Shown here piece by piece: positions 24,701-45,106 of a stretch of DNA of 64,000 nt. The position numbers were made by a program, and so were the translations under genes. The notes below the pieces were generated by a model. The model made no database searches. It saw only the letters and a program-made list of their open reading frames with translations, and was not told the DNA's origin. Source of the stretch: Casuarina equisetifolia (taxonomy: Eukaryota > Streptophyta > Magnoliopsida > Fagales > Casuarinaceae); the NCBI GenBank assembly GCA_028551475.1, contig CM052355.1:6758001-6822000 (forward strand). Reading direction: 5' to 3'. Within the stretch, counting starts at the first letter, position 1; the number at the start of each line of letters is the position of its first letter.

Positions 24701-24980
24701 CTTCTTCACTACTCTCTTTTGGAGGCAATTATTTCCGTTATGGGGCACTAATTTTAATTTTTCATCAACATATCACCTACAGATGGATGAGTAAACAAAA
24801 GTCCTTAACCGAACTTTGGAGATGTAGTGGAGATGTTTTGTAGATGACACTCCGAAGCAGTGGAGCAAATGGCTATCTTAGTCCTAATATTTACAACACA
24901 AGTTGGTATGGGTCCACTCATCACACCCCTTATGAGATTGTATATGGTCAAAGTCCTTTCACTCCTTTCTTATATAAGAT
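21796..24980 (+). mobile_element. Ty3/gypsy internal region, truncated and decayed
   Basis: Read in order: the end of gag with a zinc knuckle (CFYCNEKYTPSHQC, about 22000); a protease-like segment where the active-site DSG reads DSS (LIDSSNSYNFI); reverse transcriptase motifs ([20 protein letters not shown] near 22980, [21 protein letters not shown] near 23280); RNase H remnants (about 23700-24060); and integrase pieces ending HHTPYEIVYGQSP near 24950. Many in-frame stops and shifts break it, for example TGA at 22976-22978 and near 23730. No LTRs, primer site or polypurine tract adjoin it; it is bounded directly by the two 2.5-kb modules. Non-autonomous and dead. Confidence 0.92.
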
Positions 24981-27466
24981 AAGAAAAACTATGCAGGCCA
25001 TACTTGTAGTCGTACCACCAATCCATTAACTTGTCTATTAGTCAAAACATAGAAATATGACTCGTATTTGTTTAACCAACTTGTTGACCCATACTACTAG
25101 TCCATAAATCTTTGTTAAAAAATTGATTTTTAAGAAAGTTTTGCTTTTACACATAGAAGTTCATTTTTTCTATCTTATGAATTTGATTAGGTAATCTTAT
25201 CAACAAAGAGATTCACACATCTCTAAGTAATTTCGGATTAATTGGCCAATATATGAGAAATTGCATGCAATGGTTTTTGGTTAACTCCTACAATTTTACT
25301 TTTTCTTGAAATCAAACCAATACTATTCAAATAATTGATAAAAGCACTTAAACCATGAGTATACAACAATATTCGACAATTATATCATGGTATGAATGAT
25401 TTCTTCAAGATCGAGTGATATACGAAAAGGATCAATATGTTGGTAACTTTGTATAAGAATCTTCAACATTTAGAAAACGACAATTTCTATTCATTTTCAC
25501 TTAATAAAACAATGTAATAACTTCCAAATTCGGTTATTATATCTAAGATTTTTCATACCCATTATAACATGGTGGGAGTTTAAACATTTTGTAACAATTG
25601 GAAATGTCAATAAGTAACATATATGTACACACCACTAAAACGCATGAATAGGTATGAGATTTGTAATGGGTATAAGCATGAAATGCTTATTGAAATGTTT
25701 GAAATATTTTTACAGGTTAACCTTAGAACTAACTCGTGTTTTAATACTCACAATAGCTTTAAGACATTATACAATGTACATCACAAGATAACCCAGCTTC
25801 AAATTTTATATTTTTAGAGAGAGGTTTTGTAAATCTTCGTTAGCATCAAAATATTCCCAACTATAAGACCGTAGAATTAAAGATGCTTGAAAGTACCAAT
25901 AAAATTAACTTTAGTTGGATGTAAGACATAGTTGGGTAGAAACAGAACTTGCAGAATAGGGAGTCGATGTAGATCACGTGCTTACTTAGTTTAGCTGGAC
26001 TTAAGACTTTTTGATTTAGTTTAACCTTAAAATGTATGAATTTGAGTGAATACTTAAATAAGTAAATAAAGAGGTCATGGCATCTTCGTAATTACGATGG
26101 GTCAACGCAAGAATTGCCTCCATAGATATTGGGAAAGCAAACGACGAAACCCTCGTGCCAACTACCGACTTAAAGTACGGGGACGCGCGAGTACTTTCAG
26201 GCCCGAATAGTCGATTCTTCGGTCCTTCTAGCAGAGTGTAGAAATTGACCAAACTTTGTTTTTGTTTTTTGTTTCTGTAAGCAACTTTGGTCAGAGAAGA
26301 AGAAACGAAAATGAGGAAGTCTGATCCGTGGCCCGTGTTCTTCAAGCGAGAGTGGAACCGTAACTGGCCGTTCTACGTCGGCCTCGTCACCGGCGCTGTA
26401 ATTACCAAATTCGCTCTTGGCCTCACTGGTACTCTCTCTTCCCAGGCCACCGCTTGTAGGCTTATGAATTGATTTTAACCTCAATTAATCGAATTTGCTT
26501 CAAAATCATTTGCAGAGGAGGACGCGAAGAAATGTCCGTTCGTGCAGAGGCACAAAAAGTACCACCAAATCCCTTCTTCACTGATATCGATTGAATGCTC
26601 TTGAGTTTCAATTTTTATTATTCAGAACTCTGAAACTCTGAAATGCTAGATATCACCATGCATTTTGATGCGTATATATAGCGATATATATTGACATTTA
26701 GATAAGCTGTTTTCTCCATCTTAAGAAACCGATTGACATTGAAACAGCGATGGGTTCTCCGGAGAACAGTATGCCATCTCGTCCCCTGGGGCCTATACAT
26801 GGATTGAGATTCAAAAGTAAAAGAGTTGGTGAATGAAATCTAATGGATTGTCCACATTGTTTGCCAAATGATTTCTTTGTGATTTCATGGTTTTTGATGG
26901 TTGTAAATGTTTTGTAACTATTTTGACAGTTCTCTACCTTTTAACAGCAACGCTAATATCCGTCGACTACTTTGTGCAAGTTTTTATCTGGAACCAATTG
27001 CATTCATGGCCTGAATGTCAAACAAAATACTCTTATATGAATTTCATAATTATTGGAGTTTTTTGTTTCTTTCTGTGCTTTGTCAGAAATTACAAGTCCT
27101 TCGTATTCACTATGATTGCAGGTGACTCGGGGAGTTTTGGTGACTGTCGCAGTTAGTCGTCCTTAGACTAGAGGAGGAGGAAGGGCCTTCTACAAACTTG
27201 TTTTATGCTATTTTTCTTTTCCTGTGTCTGAGTGGATAATGTAGGCGCAGTTACCTGAGAAAGTGAATCCATGTTGAGCTTCTAATGATGTTTTACTAGT
27301 GTGTTGTGCTTAGTTTTAAGTATACAGAAGTATGAAAGCAGAAAAATATTAGAAGACAGACGAAGTTTACGTGGTTTCAACAATCCAGTGTGCATCTAAT
27401 CTTGTTGATACTTAGGCTTCTTTGCTTACATTTGTTTCATTTTATGTTGTTGCTGCTGCTGCTAGA
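24981..27466 (+). repeat. 2.5-kb duplicated module, copy B
   Basis: This is the partner of 19288-21795 in the same orientation, including the dispersed repeat at about 25430-25870 and the second intact ATP synthase 6 kDa subunit gene. The copies differ by scattered substitutions and short indels, so the duplication is not recent. Confidence 0.85.
26311..26604 (+). CDS. Mitochondrial ATP synthase 6 kDa subunit (copy B)
   Basis: Two exons, 26311-26428 and 26516-26604, with the same phase-1 intron as copy A; 68 residues. It starts MRKSDPWPVFFKREWNRNWP, then FYVGLVTGAVITKFALGLT, and exon 2 gives EEDAKKCPFVQRHKK. One codon of the membrane segment is lost relative to copy A (GFAITG becomes GLVTG), and F4 is Ser, S to Cys occurs in exon 2. 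The same stop loss gives a 14-residue tail (YHQIPSSLISIECS). Sharing the extension with copy A places the stop loss before the duplication. The frame and splice sites are intact, but the altered conserved positions suggest relaxed constraint. Confidence 0.75.
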
Positions 27467-35622
<8,156 letters not shown>

Positions 35623-36562
35623 GGAGGAACACATAATTGGGGTCTCCTAAATCACGGATCTCCTTATTTCTCCCTTCACACCCCCCCCCCCCCCCCCCCT
35701 CCTCTTCAACATTTCATTTCAATGATAATTACGAGGGTTCTATCACCTATTTTGTGGCCTTTTTGAAATAATGGAATAAATTGTTTCGGTGTATCACATA
35801 ATTCTGTTTGAGCAGAAAACTAATTATAAGACGACACTGTTGTCCTACTTGTTTTATTTGTTTGTTGTCTTTGGCCTCAATCCTTAAAATCACAAAATTA
35901 AGCAATTACTATTACTTTGAATTGATGGCAACATAAAGTGGACATGTTTTTCTCGAAGTCTGGGAGTCAGTTCTTATCGTTCTTCATTATAATTGGTTGA
36001 CTAAATGATCGAACCTTAGATGGTTAACATGTTGGCCTCTCTTCCTTTGTTGTTTGATGTGGGTCTCTCAGTCTTTCATTGCCTACTCTCTTTGTTTTGA
36101 CCTTAAAAGGTTTTCTTTTAATAATCTATGGAATAAATACCTCAAAAAGATGAAAACATTTATTTAAATTTGAAGAGCATGAAATCTTTCGCTTCGTCAT
36201 TGAAGGGCGCTTTTTCGAATTGCGGTTTGGCTTTCAACCCATTTCCCTCCCTCATTGGAGTGGGTGTATCTCTAAAGAACCAGCCAGTCTTAAATATCCA
36301 AAGAGCAAAGAGAGACCAAACAGGCAACAGAAGGGTTCTTCCTAAATAGAAAGTAAGATGCCCAGGTAGATGCTCTTCAAGAAACTCCTTTAGGAAATGG
36401 GGGCCCAAAACATTTTTATTCTACATTTAATATATAAGAATGGAGAAAGTTTGGGGATGGGAAGAGAAAGCCAAATATCAAGAATTTCCATAAAAAAGTT
36501 GCGCTCATATAAATGGGTACTACGCCCATGCACTCTTAGCAGCTATGTGCTATAATCAAGTT
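35623..36562. other. Convergent 3' ends of the synthetase and UDP-xylose synthase genes
   Basis: This holds the synthetase 3'UTR with a poly-C tract at 35681-35699 and the 3' flank of the minus-strand UDP-xylose synthase gene. An 82-codon minus-strand open frame at 36160-36408 has no recognisable features and I do not call it a gene. Confidence 0.5.
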
Positions 36563-39500
36563 TTACTTCTTCCCAGGAACTCCAAGCCTGGTCCTGAAAT
36601 CATCCTCCATGAGGGGAAGCCCATCACGCAGCTTGACCTTTGGTTCCCATCCTAGCAGCTCATTTGCTTTTGTGATATTCGGCTTTCTCTGGCGAGGATC
36701 ATCTGGTGTGTTCTCCACCATTGCGATCTCCACTTCAGGATTGATGAGCTGCAGGTGACATTAACAAGAAGGCAATTATGTTCCCCATGTTTACAAGTAC
36801 CAGCTTCTCTCCTAAATTCATACTTTTCTTTCTTTCTCATTTTTTGGCCCACAGCATGATGTTTGGATACAGAAAAGGCCTGTGGAGTTAACTGTTGGGA
36901 CTCACGTGTGAGGCACCATCAGCACAATGCCATATATACGAACACCTCAAGCAAAGGGAAAAGAGAGGGAGAGAGAACAAGAACTCACCTCCTTAACAGT
37001 CTCAGCAAGTTCAAGCATTGTAAATTCACCTAAAAGAATGAAGCTAAGTTAGTATTGGCAACATGTTTGAATCAAGAACAGCAGTTAATGAAATCAAATT
37101 ACAGATCCTGTGTAAACAACCTGGATTCCCTATATTGATGGGCCCAGTGTTCTCTCCTTCCATAAGTCGAATGAGGCCATCAACCTTCAACATTGGAAGT
37201 AAAGAGGTTTGAGTCAATAATTAAACCCACTACAGAAACAAGCCAAAAGCAAGCTCTAGCGCATACCATGTCTGAGACATAGCAGAAACTCCGTGTTTGG
37301 GTTCCAGGCGCTTGAACAGTCAACGGCTCACCACTGGACAATAATATCAAAGCATTCAAATAAGTTGCCAACAGATCTATCCCCTAAAAAACCTCGTAAA
37401 GGTTTGTAAGCTTTATCAGATGCTTCTAATGCTCTTTACAAAAAATTACCGGATTGCTTGGGCGATGAAATTGCTGACAACACGCCCATCGTCAATGTTC
37501 ATGCGGGGTCCATAGGTGTTAAAGATCCTTGCAATCCTAATCTCTGTCATTGCACCATTACAAACAGATAACGTAAGGATTTCCATTCCAATAGTGTCGG
37601 AAAAAGTGAAAAATATAATTTTTCAAACTTATGAAGCAGAGGGAGAGCAGGAAAAGACATGTCTTAGAAGATTACCAATCCCATGCTGTCTATGATAATC
37701 AAACATCAAAGTTTCAGCTACTCGCTTTCCCTCATCATAGCAACTCCGAACTCCTGTACATTTACGCAGAAACACACATGTTGGACAGTTAGAATGAACT
37801 CAGCGTTGACAATTTCTATGGAAGGAATACGATGATGGTACCCATATTATATTGCACAACAAAAATGGCCATTAAACACTAGAAAAGAACAAAAATGGAA
37901 AATAAAGATGTTAATATACCAATTGGGTTGACATTTCCCCAATAGCTTTCCTCCTGGGGATGCACAAGAGGATCTCCATACACCTCAGAAGTTGATGTAA
38001 GCAAAATTCTGCAGGTCCATTACCATATCTTGAGTTAAACAAAATCTTCATAAATGGCTCTATCAAGAAGATAAAGAAGTAGTTCGGACCTTGCTCCTAC
38101 TCGCTTTGCAAGTCCCAGCATGTTCAAAGTACCAATCACATTTGTTTTAATCGTCTGTCAAGTAACACATGCTTACAAGTCAGACAAACCAAAAATGCCA
38201 AACATCATTTATATTCATGGAGCTTTGTACTCAATAGAAAAGGCAAAAAACTTTTGACGAAATCAGAATAAAGAAAGAGGAAGAGAAAGCTAGCAGCAAA
38301 AACAACCGCATTTAGGGTTTCTTGAATCTTTTCTACTCTCAATTGCTCCCACAGATATACATGACAGTCTCCCGAAGTTATAAAGTAAGAAATAAAGGTA
38401 TACACACCTTCACAGGGTTGTATTTGTAGAAGATTGGAGAAGCAGGGCAAGCAAGGTGATATATCTGATCAACCTCAATTAGCAATGGCTCAGTGACATC
38501 TGTCAGGAAATGAACTCAAAATTTCAATACCACGACCACCATCAGCAGACAATATGGCATGATTTTCCGAAATAAGCAGGAGGCACAAGATGTAAGATGT
38601 TACAAATGTGAACCCCCAGTTTGACACCGGATTGGAAGCTTATTTCAGATATCTTGAACCTCAACTGCCTCTAAAAACTGGGACAATTTACAAAATCTCC
38701 CAAGAAAAAATTGAAAGGAAATTCAGAAAGCAATGGTACATAAATCATGCGCAACAAGCTACCTCCACTTGATTGGATTTAGCTAATTGTTCATCTGTCC
38801 TCTTCACTACTAACATATTGTTCACAGATGCAATTCTTATCTGGTCTATTGGACATTGAAATCTTTCACTCAACTCTTTTCACTTTAACCATGAAACAAG
38901 CCTCACAACAACCCAGACAAACATATTAGGTAACGACCTCTTATTACTGAGTGGAAATTACATAATTAGATGTTGGTTGTTCACAACTTAGTCTATTGAA
39001 GTGGCAAGGGAGAATATACCATGACGAATAAGCTCAAATCTTGGATGACCAATCCACCTCCTTAGGTTGTCCTTTGACCCAGTGAAATAGTTATCCACAA
39101 CAATCACCTGTATAGAATTGAGAAAAAGAGATTTAGCAGAATGTAAAAGATAAACATAAAATGCAAAAACTTCAACGCGATCTGAATTCTGGTGTTGCGT
39201 GAATTTATAGCCCTAGTAAAGGGATGGGGTTCTAGCTGTAGTACGTCTTACATGCAGATCTGCATAACCATGAATGAGAAAGATGAAAACACAACAAGCT
39301 AACACTGGAGATGCTTTTACCTCATTCTTTTCATTTTCCATAAGCTTGTCCACAAGGTGAGAACCGATGAATCCAGCTCCTCCAGTGACCAGAACTCTCA
39401 TATTGGACTGCCATCAAAGGAGAGAGCATCTTTTAGATCATATGACATTTAAGGAAATGCCATTCGACACAACCACAGAAAATAAAATATACTGTCAGCA

Positions 39501-39633
39501 CAACATTATCCCCAATAACACGAACCAGAGTTATCGTCATTACCTGAAAAAATTTGGAATTTCTTAGGGGAGATGGAGTTGGAGGTGGTTTCGTAGCTCC
39601 ATTGTTGTCTCCATTTGAAGATTCCTTCGCCAT
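36563..39633 (-). CDS. UXS: UDP-glucuronate decarboxylase (UDP-xylose synthase), cytosolic type
   Basis: Converts UDP-glucuronate to UDP-xylose for xylan and other wall polymers. Coding exons, 5' to 3': 39633-39544, 39407-39321, 39107-39020, 38499-38408, 38154-38090, 38008-37920, 37753-37676, 37543-37450, 37333-37267, 37184-37121, 37029-36989, 36748-36563. Phases all agree, giving 346 residues. The short Ser/Pro/Asn-rich start ([12 protein letters not shown]) has no membrane anchor, which marks the cytosolic class (Arabidopsis UXS3/5/6), not the Golgi type. The NAD-binding G39-G-A-G42-F-I-G45 opens a Rossmann fold, SEVYG follows near 148, and the catalytic Y176-D-E-G-K180 gives the Y-x3-K pair. 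It ends RLGVPGKK. A 5'UTR exon at about 40251-40310 is joined across an intron of about 590 bases. Confidence 0.96.
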
Positions 39634-40338
39634 TGCAGTCAAACTCCTGCTGGAATCCTGAGGCCCATGACAGTCAAAATTCTAGATTTAGCATCGAATT
39701 CGCATCATCCACGAATACTACAATCGTTTAACTATAGTCAACCCAAACGTCAAAATTCGAGTTCAAATCCATTTAGACCAAAACCATTGAAGGGAGGGAA
39801 AAAAGAAAAAGGAAATCCAGGAAAGACCAGACCAAATCGATCAAGAATATTAAAGAAAATACAATCACCTTGTGAAATTTTTCTCAAGACACTAATTATG
39901 CCTTTGATGTGTTCAACTCAAGGTGTGGACTTATATAGAGAATGGAATACACCAAACAAGAGTTGAATAAATTAATTATTGAATCTGTAAATAGACAGCT
40001 ACCAAATTGTACCCTCCGAACAGAGAGAAGAAGAGAAAACAAAGAATTCTTCAAAAACACGAAAGGTAGAGAGAAGGAAAGCTTCCAATCAACGAAACCA
40101 GAGCCCACACCTAACGACTTTCAGATCTGAATCTCGCTCCCAAATCGCCAATACAAAGAAACATAAAAAAATAAAAAAAATCCAAAAAAAAGAAGAGCGA
40201 GGGTAAAAACTGTAATTATATAGAGCTAAACACAGCTTGTAGATAATTACCGACGACAGATCGAAATCCGAGACTTTTCTTCTCTGTGATGGAAAAGCGA
40301 GAGATTTGAGGCTTTCCAGGCCCACTGCATGGGGCTGT

Positions 40339-40346
40339 TATTTATA
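40339..40346 (-). promoter_or_regulatory. Probable TATA box of the UDP-xylose synthase gene
   Basis: On the minus strand this reads TATAAATA. It lies about 30-40 bases upstream of the probable start of the 5'UTR exon (about 40310), the expected distance. Confidence 0.6.
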
Positions 40347-40349
40347 TCA

Positions 40350-42286
40350 TCGACACGGAGAGTGTGTTCGAGGGACCGAACACCGCGGTGCTCCTTGACG
40401 TAGTTCACTCGAGAAGTACTTCTATTTCATTCCCGTTTCTACCGTTTATCGAATTAACATGCGCCACGTCATGGGAAGACGCTGTACACCTGTGGCCCAC
40501 GCATTCCTGGTTTTACTCGCGGCTTAGCTTCCCCAGAGGTCTGCAAACAGTCGATCGAGCCAATCTTTCTGATTGGAGTAAGAGGGAGTCGCTGATTGGA
40601 CTGGACAATTTTCCTCGATAGGCAGCGACGTACTTGATGTTCTCTACTCAATATGGTGGAGATAAAATTGCCCAGTCAGATACAGCTCATTTAGGATAAA
40701 TTCATGAAAGATTTATCACATCCTTAGACTTCAGTTATAAGCTGTGTTGGATACGACTCATCAAGTTCGACTTTTACGTTACACATAAATCTAGCTACCC
40801 ACATATACATAAATCTGATTTTGTGACCCAACAATTTTTTTTTTATTTAACTTTAATGTGAAAGCAAGTGGACTCGCTATCTGACCCAATTACTACTAGA
40901 CCAAAGAGTTCTCGACCCAACAATTTGTTGGGTTGGTCCAGCCTATATTCGGAGATTTATTATTGGGTCTAATTAGGGTAATGTGGTCCTAAAGTTTAAA
41001 AAAAAAATATAGGATTTTTTCTTTATGAGAAGAGGTGAGTAACCGTCAAAAAGAAAAAAGAGAGAAAAAAAAAATAACAGAATTTCGTATGAATTAGAAG
41101 TCTTGCGTAGCAGTTGATCAAACGTCTGATCAAGGTCGATCCGTGGTCCGATTGAGTTAATTTTTTGTCAACAGGTTCGGGATTGGGTGTTCTTCATTGT
41201 GAACGGTTGGATCGTCATTTGGAACTCTTAAAGTCAGCAAATTTTTGTCAAAAATCTTTGTGATTTTTCTCTAACTTTTTTTGGTTAAGTTGTTGTTTAC
41301 AACTTGTTCTTCACTATTTATTGGTGATTCTATTATTGTTGAATCAGTAAATCTTAGTCCTGTTGCTATTGTTAAGGACTTGATTGGGTTGTAACCTAAC
41401 GATTTATATAGTGGAGATTTGAATGAACTCCGTGATCGATCCCGTAGTTTTTTATCCTTCACATTTGAGGGGTTTTTCCACGTAGAAATTCTTTTGTGTT
41501 GGGTGTGATATTTGCTTATTCTACTTATGATTCAAATACGTCGTTGGTGTTTTAGTATTTACTCACAGGTTCAATCAAAGTAGAAAACATTATATGTCGT
41601 TTTTCCCATCACAATTTAGTTAACGTTGTAACTTTTATCTCATGTTGTGTCACTTGGTTACTTCAATCGAACTGCACTTTATCTGGAATATTGTATAAGA
41701 TATTTGTTATGAGTTTGAAACAAAAAGGAAAAAGGTGGGTAGAAGCAAGAGAACTGCTCGTATGCATTCCGTGTTGAAACACTTGTACTGGATGTCTGTA
41801 ATGGGATGCGTTTTGCCTGGTTCTTCTAAGAAGCGAAGCCATTGCTTGTACTAACCGTAAGTATGCGTTTCATAGAAGGCGACGTTGTACCTCACTCCTT
41901 TAATGTTTGCCTGAAACCGACTTAAATTAATGTTTGGCTCAAGAAGACTCGATTGCATCTTATTAAGATTCGTGCCTGAAAGTCACAGCTAGTCTTCATG
42001 AACGCATAAACAATCACGACGGGGACCCGAGGAGATACTAAGTCGCACCGAGGAAGTCATGTTCTCTGTGGTCCTATAGACAAGACTCTGGTCGATATTA
42101 TGTCTGCTTGCGTATGGCAGGCGCCTTTTGTGCCACTGAAGCAAAACCCGGCTGCTTTCGTCCATTACTATTATTATTTTTTCCATGTGAACAATTTCCC
42201 GATCACCACTAAGTTCGTAGAAGAGTGGGACTAAAATCTAATATAGTACTTAATATTAAATCGATTGCCGCTTAAGTCAACAAGCA
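40350..42286. other. Intergenic stretch
   Basis: The first 250 bases are presumably the promoter region of the UDP-xylose synthase gene. The remainder is AT-rich with no gene or repeat family I recognise. Confidence 0.4.
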
Positions 42287-42358
42287 GTGGCTGTAGTTTA
42301 GTGGTAAGAATTCCACGTTGTGGCCGTGGAGACCTGGGCTCGAATCCCAGCAGCCACA
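42287..42358 (+). tRNA. trnH-GUG: tRNA-His (GTG)
   Basis: A 72-base cloverleaf. The acceptor GTGGCTG pairs with CAGCCAC. The D arm contains TAGTTTAGTGGTA (A box), the anticodon stem is CCACG/CGTGG with loop TTGTGGC, anticodon GTG at 42320-42322, and the T arm holds the B box GGCTCGAATCC. There is no intron and no encoded CCA, as expected for a nuclear gene. A T-run (TTTT) about ten bases downstream is a suitable pol III terminator. The identical-looking acceptor of organellar tRNA-His is possible, so a plastid or mitochondrial insertion should not be excluded outright, but the flanks show no organellar sequence I recognise. Confidence 0.95.
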
Positions 42359-42567
42359 CTGTTAGTAATTTTGTGGTTAATTGTAATCATTTTTAATTAT
42401 TTTTTTGTTAGTCTGCCATTCTTCTCTGGCCAAGACAAGCTAAGCTGCAATCAGTAATATCTTAGTAATATCTTGGATATATAAACTTTCCCAATTTTCT
42501 TAATTTTCTTCTTTATGTTCACGTACATGGGTCAGTCTAAGCCGAGAGATAGCGTAAATAGCGATAT

Positions 42568-42601
42568 TGGCCCGTAAATTTGGGCCATCTCTTATAGGCC
42601 C
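42568..42601 (+). promoter_or_regulatory. Site II-like elements upstream of OST4
   Basis: TTGGCCC, TTGGGCC (TGGGCC at 42581-42586) and AGGCCC lie within 35 bases. TGGGCC/T motifs are common in plant housekeeping promoters. They sit just upstream of the probable OST4 5'UTR exon ending at 42729. Confidence 0.45.
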
Positions 42602-42985
42602 GTTCCCCAGATTGGGAACCGCATACAAAGTCGCTTTCGTCCCGCGTACGGAGCACTCGTCACGACTTTGTCTTCGTCTCCAAGATCTGGTTCCAGCCTC
42701 CGACGTTTTCGCATCTGACCTACGAAAAGGTACTCTCTGTCTTTCTCTCTAGATTTTAGGATTCAATGGGTCCAAATACATGCCGCATGTTTTGTTTTCT
42801 GAACCCGCAAATTGATTTACGATCGGATGATATTCCTGATGTTTTGATTTTCTTTTTTGTTCTGTTCCTGTGAATGACTGTTTTTTTTCTGCTACCGAAG
42901 CTAGATTACTTTTGCGTTTCCTCTGTCACAATTGGTTGCAGACACCTTCGTATATTAGAGTCAGTTTAGGAACTAGAGTAGACCC

Positions 42986-43058
42986 GATCGCATAGCGGAG
43001 TGGATATCGCGTTAGACTCCGGATCTAAAGGTCGTGGGTTCGAATCCCACTGCGATCG
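42986..43058 (+). tRNA. trnR-CCG: tRNA-Arg (CCG), inside the OST4 5'UTR intron
   Basis: A 73-base cloverleaf. The acceptor GATCGCA pairs with TGCGATC. The A box is TAGCGGAGTGGA, the anticodon stem TTAGA/TCTAA encloses loop CTCCGGA with anticodon CCG at 43019-43021, and the B box is GGTTCGAATCC. No intron, no encoded CCA, and T-rich sequence (CTTCTTTTC) follows within about 20 bases. It lies on the same strand within the intron that separates the OST4 5'UTR exon from its coding exon. Confidence 0.95.
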
Positions 43059-44992
43059 CCTCCGTTCTTCTTTTCTAATTCGAGTATCCATTTCTTTTCC
43101 TTGAAGTTCTTCTCCGAGTATCCATTTCTTTTCTTTGAAGTTCTTCTCTCTGTTGTTTTTATCATTAACTTCCAACCAGTGTCATTTTGTATCGAGGTTT
43201 AGAACTTATCACTAAATGATGTTAAGTTTTTACCTTTAAATCATTATGATGTGGAACCGTTTTGATTAATGATGTTAAGTTAGCTTAGGGTTTTAATCAA
43301 TGTATATTCTTCTAAATGCTGTAGAAAGAAGATTTAAGATTGGCTAATAAAAAATGACACAGCGTTAAGGTTCCAAGAGAAATTGGATCTCTTGTTATTG
43401 TTGCTAGAATGGACATGAATGTTTAAGAGTAATCAAGTAGAGTAGTAGAATGTTTTCTTTTGATACAATACTGGGGATCCTACCCTCTCGCCTTGTTCTC
43501 TAGTAATAGTTCTTATGTGGACCCGGATTCCCTTCGGGAAGTAATCTTTGTTAGGGGTATTAGAAACTTCATCCCTTCTTGTCTTCGTTATTGGATTACC
43601 AAACGAATAAGTTGGATAATTTTCGAGTGAAGATATGAACGTTACTCTTGTAGTCTTTTCGTGCCTTTATTTGTACTGCATAGATAGATCTTGTGGTTCT
43701 TGTTTCTTTGCTCCTTATGTGTTAGGGTCACACCCATGGTTATCCTTTTAAGATTCCTTTTTCTTACGGCAAATAGTATCTCTTGCCTGTCCTGGTTACA
43801 TGTGCCGTTCATTGTATTTTTGGTGGGTAAAAGAAAAAAAGAGAGCTTTATTGAATCAAGATGATCGATATGCACTTTTTTCTTTTCCTTTCCTTTTTGT
43901 GTGACCTCTTTTAGCCGACCACCCATGTATTGCGCCAAATTTGTACTAACTAGTTTAGTCTATATTGGTCTGCTGGCCTTGAAAAAAGATTTATATAAAC
44001 TACAAGGATGGTTGAGATGGTTCTGATGTGAGAGTTGTTTTAATGAGACTGATCATCAACTTTTCAGTCGCTTGGAGTGCTGGGGTAGCGTTGATTAACA
44101 TGTGAGAATTATATTAGAACTGTCATCCTTCTGGGAAACATGTGAATGCTTGAAATTAAAGATACTGGTTCCTAATATTTCATCACTGAAAACAATAGCT
44201 TCTACATGCGTACTTCGAGAAGATGATTATTGTTTTTTGGTGTTCCTGAGAACAATAAATTCTAACTCATATTTTCAATCAATTAGTCCTGAAGAAAAGA
44301 TGTGAAGGTTTTAGGTGGAGGGCGAATCAATGAGAGCAATAGAAAGCCTCCTTGTGCTATGGATAATATTCATATTCATTTGAAACCAAGAACCCTCTCT
44401 GCCCGCATCAAAAAATTATAAAATTGTTGAAGATGCCTATCCTCCTGGATTGATTTCTCTAACAAGAAATTTGTATTGCATCCTCTGTTATTGGTTGCTG
44501 GCTTGGATTATAGGAGATGTTTGATTGAAGAGCAATCTAGTGCATGCGTGTAATTATCATGGCATTATTCCCATGCCTTTCTGGAAGTGCACCTTTCCCT
44601 TTTAATCAGTGTGTAGTTGCACTTGTTTGCTCTAGTTAGCATATCGTTGGTTTTGGAGTAACAACCTGCATTGACTTATGTTTCTGTACTAATTTCTGCA
44701 TAGCAAACACACGTTTATTATTATGTTATCTTTTCTCTCCATTTCTTTGCAATTTTTAGCATCCCTATGGAATTTTGCATTGTTCCAGAACTTGATTGAC
44801 TCTGCAATGAAAGAGATGTTTTGACCTGGAAGCAGAATCCCGTGGGAATTATTTTGCATTGAAAAGCCAGTTTGTCATTTCTCCATCTGGAGAGCAGTAG
44901 ACACCCGAGTTTTTCTACCCAATTTTGAAATTGACATGATTATTCCTGAGTCTAGTGGTAACGTACAACGATTTTTTGTGTGTTTCCTGCAG

Positions 44993-45106
44993 ATGGTTGG
45001 GGACCAAGAACTTGGGTTTTTTGCTACTTTTCTTGGTATTTTTATCTACGCCCTGGTGATTGCTTATCATTACGCGATGGCTGATCCAAAATATGAAGGC
45101 AACTGA
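44993..45106 (+). CDS. OST4: Oligosaccharyltransferase subunit OST4
   Basis: A 37-residue single-span membrane protein, a subunit of the ER oligosaccharyltransferase that transfers glycans to Asn. The sequence opens [20 protein letters not shown], the span is about residues 8-28, and it ends MADPKYEGN. This matches plant OST4 end to end (family form DDQDLGFFANFLGIFIF...ADPKYEGN). The ATG comes directly after a good acceptor (tttcctgcag at 44983-44992). The upstream partner is probably a noncoding exon ending AAAAG|GTACTC at 42729, giving an intron of about 2.26 kb that contains tRNA-Arg. The gene is shorter than most annotation cut-offs and is easily missed. Confidence 0.93.
   Translation: MVGDQELGFFATFLGIFIYALVIAYHYAMADPKYEGN

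Noticed and set aside
42287..43058. A tRNA cluster or organellar DNA insertion
   Set aside because: Only two tRNAs are present, 630 bases apart, and the DNA around them does not look plastid or mitochondrial.
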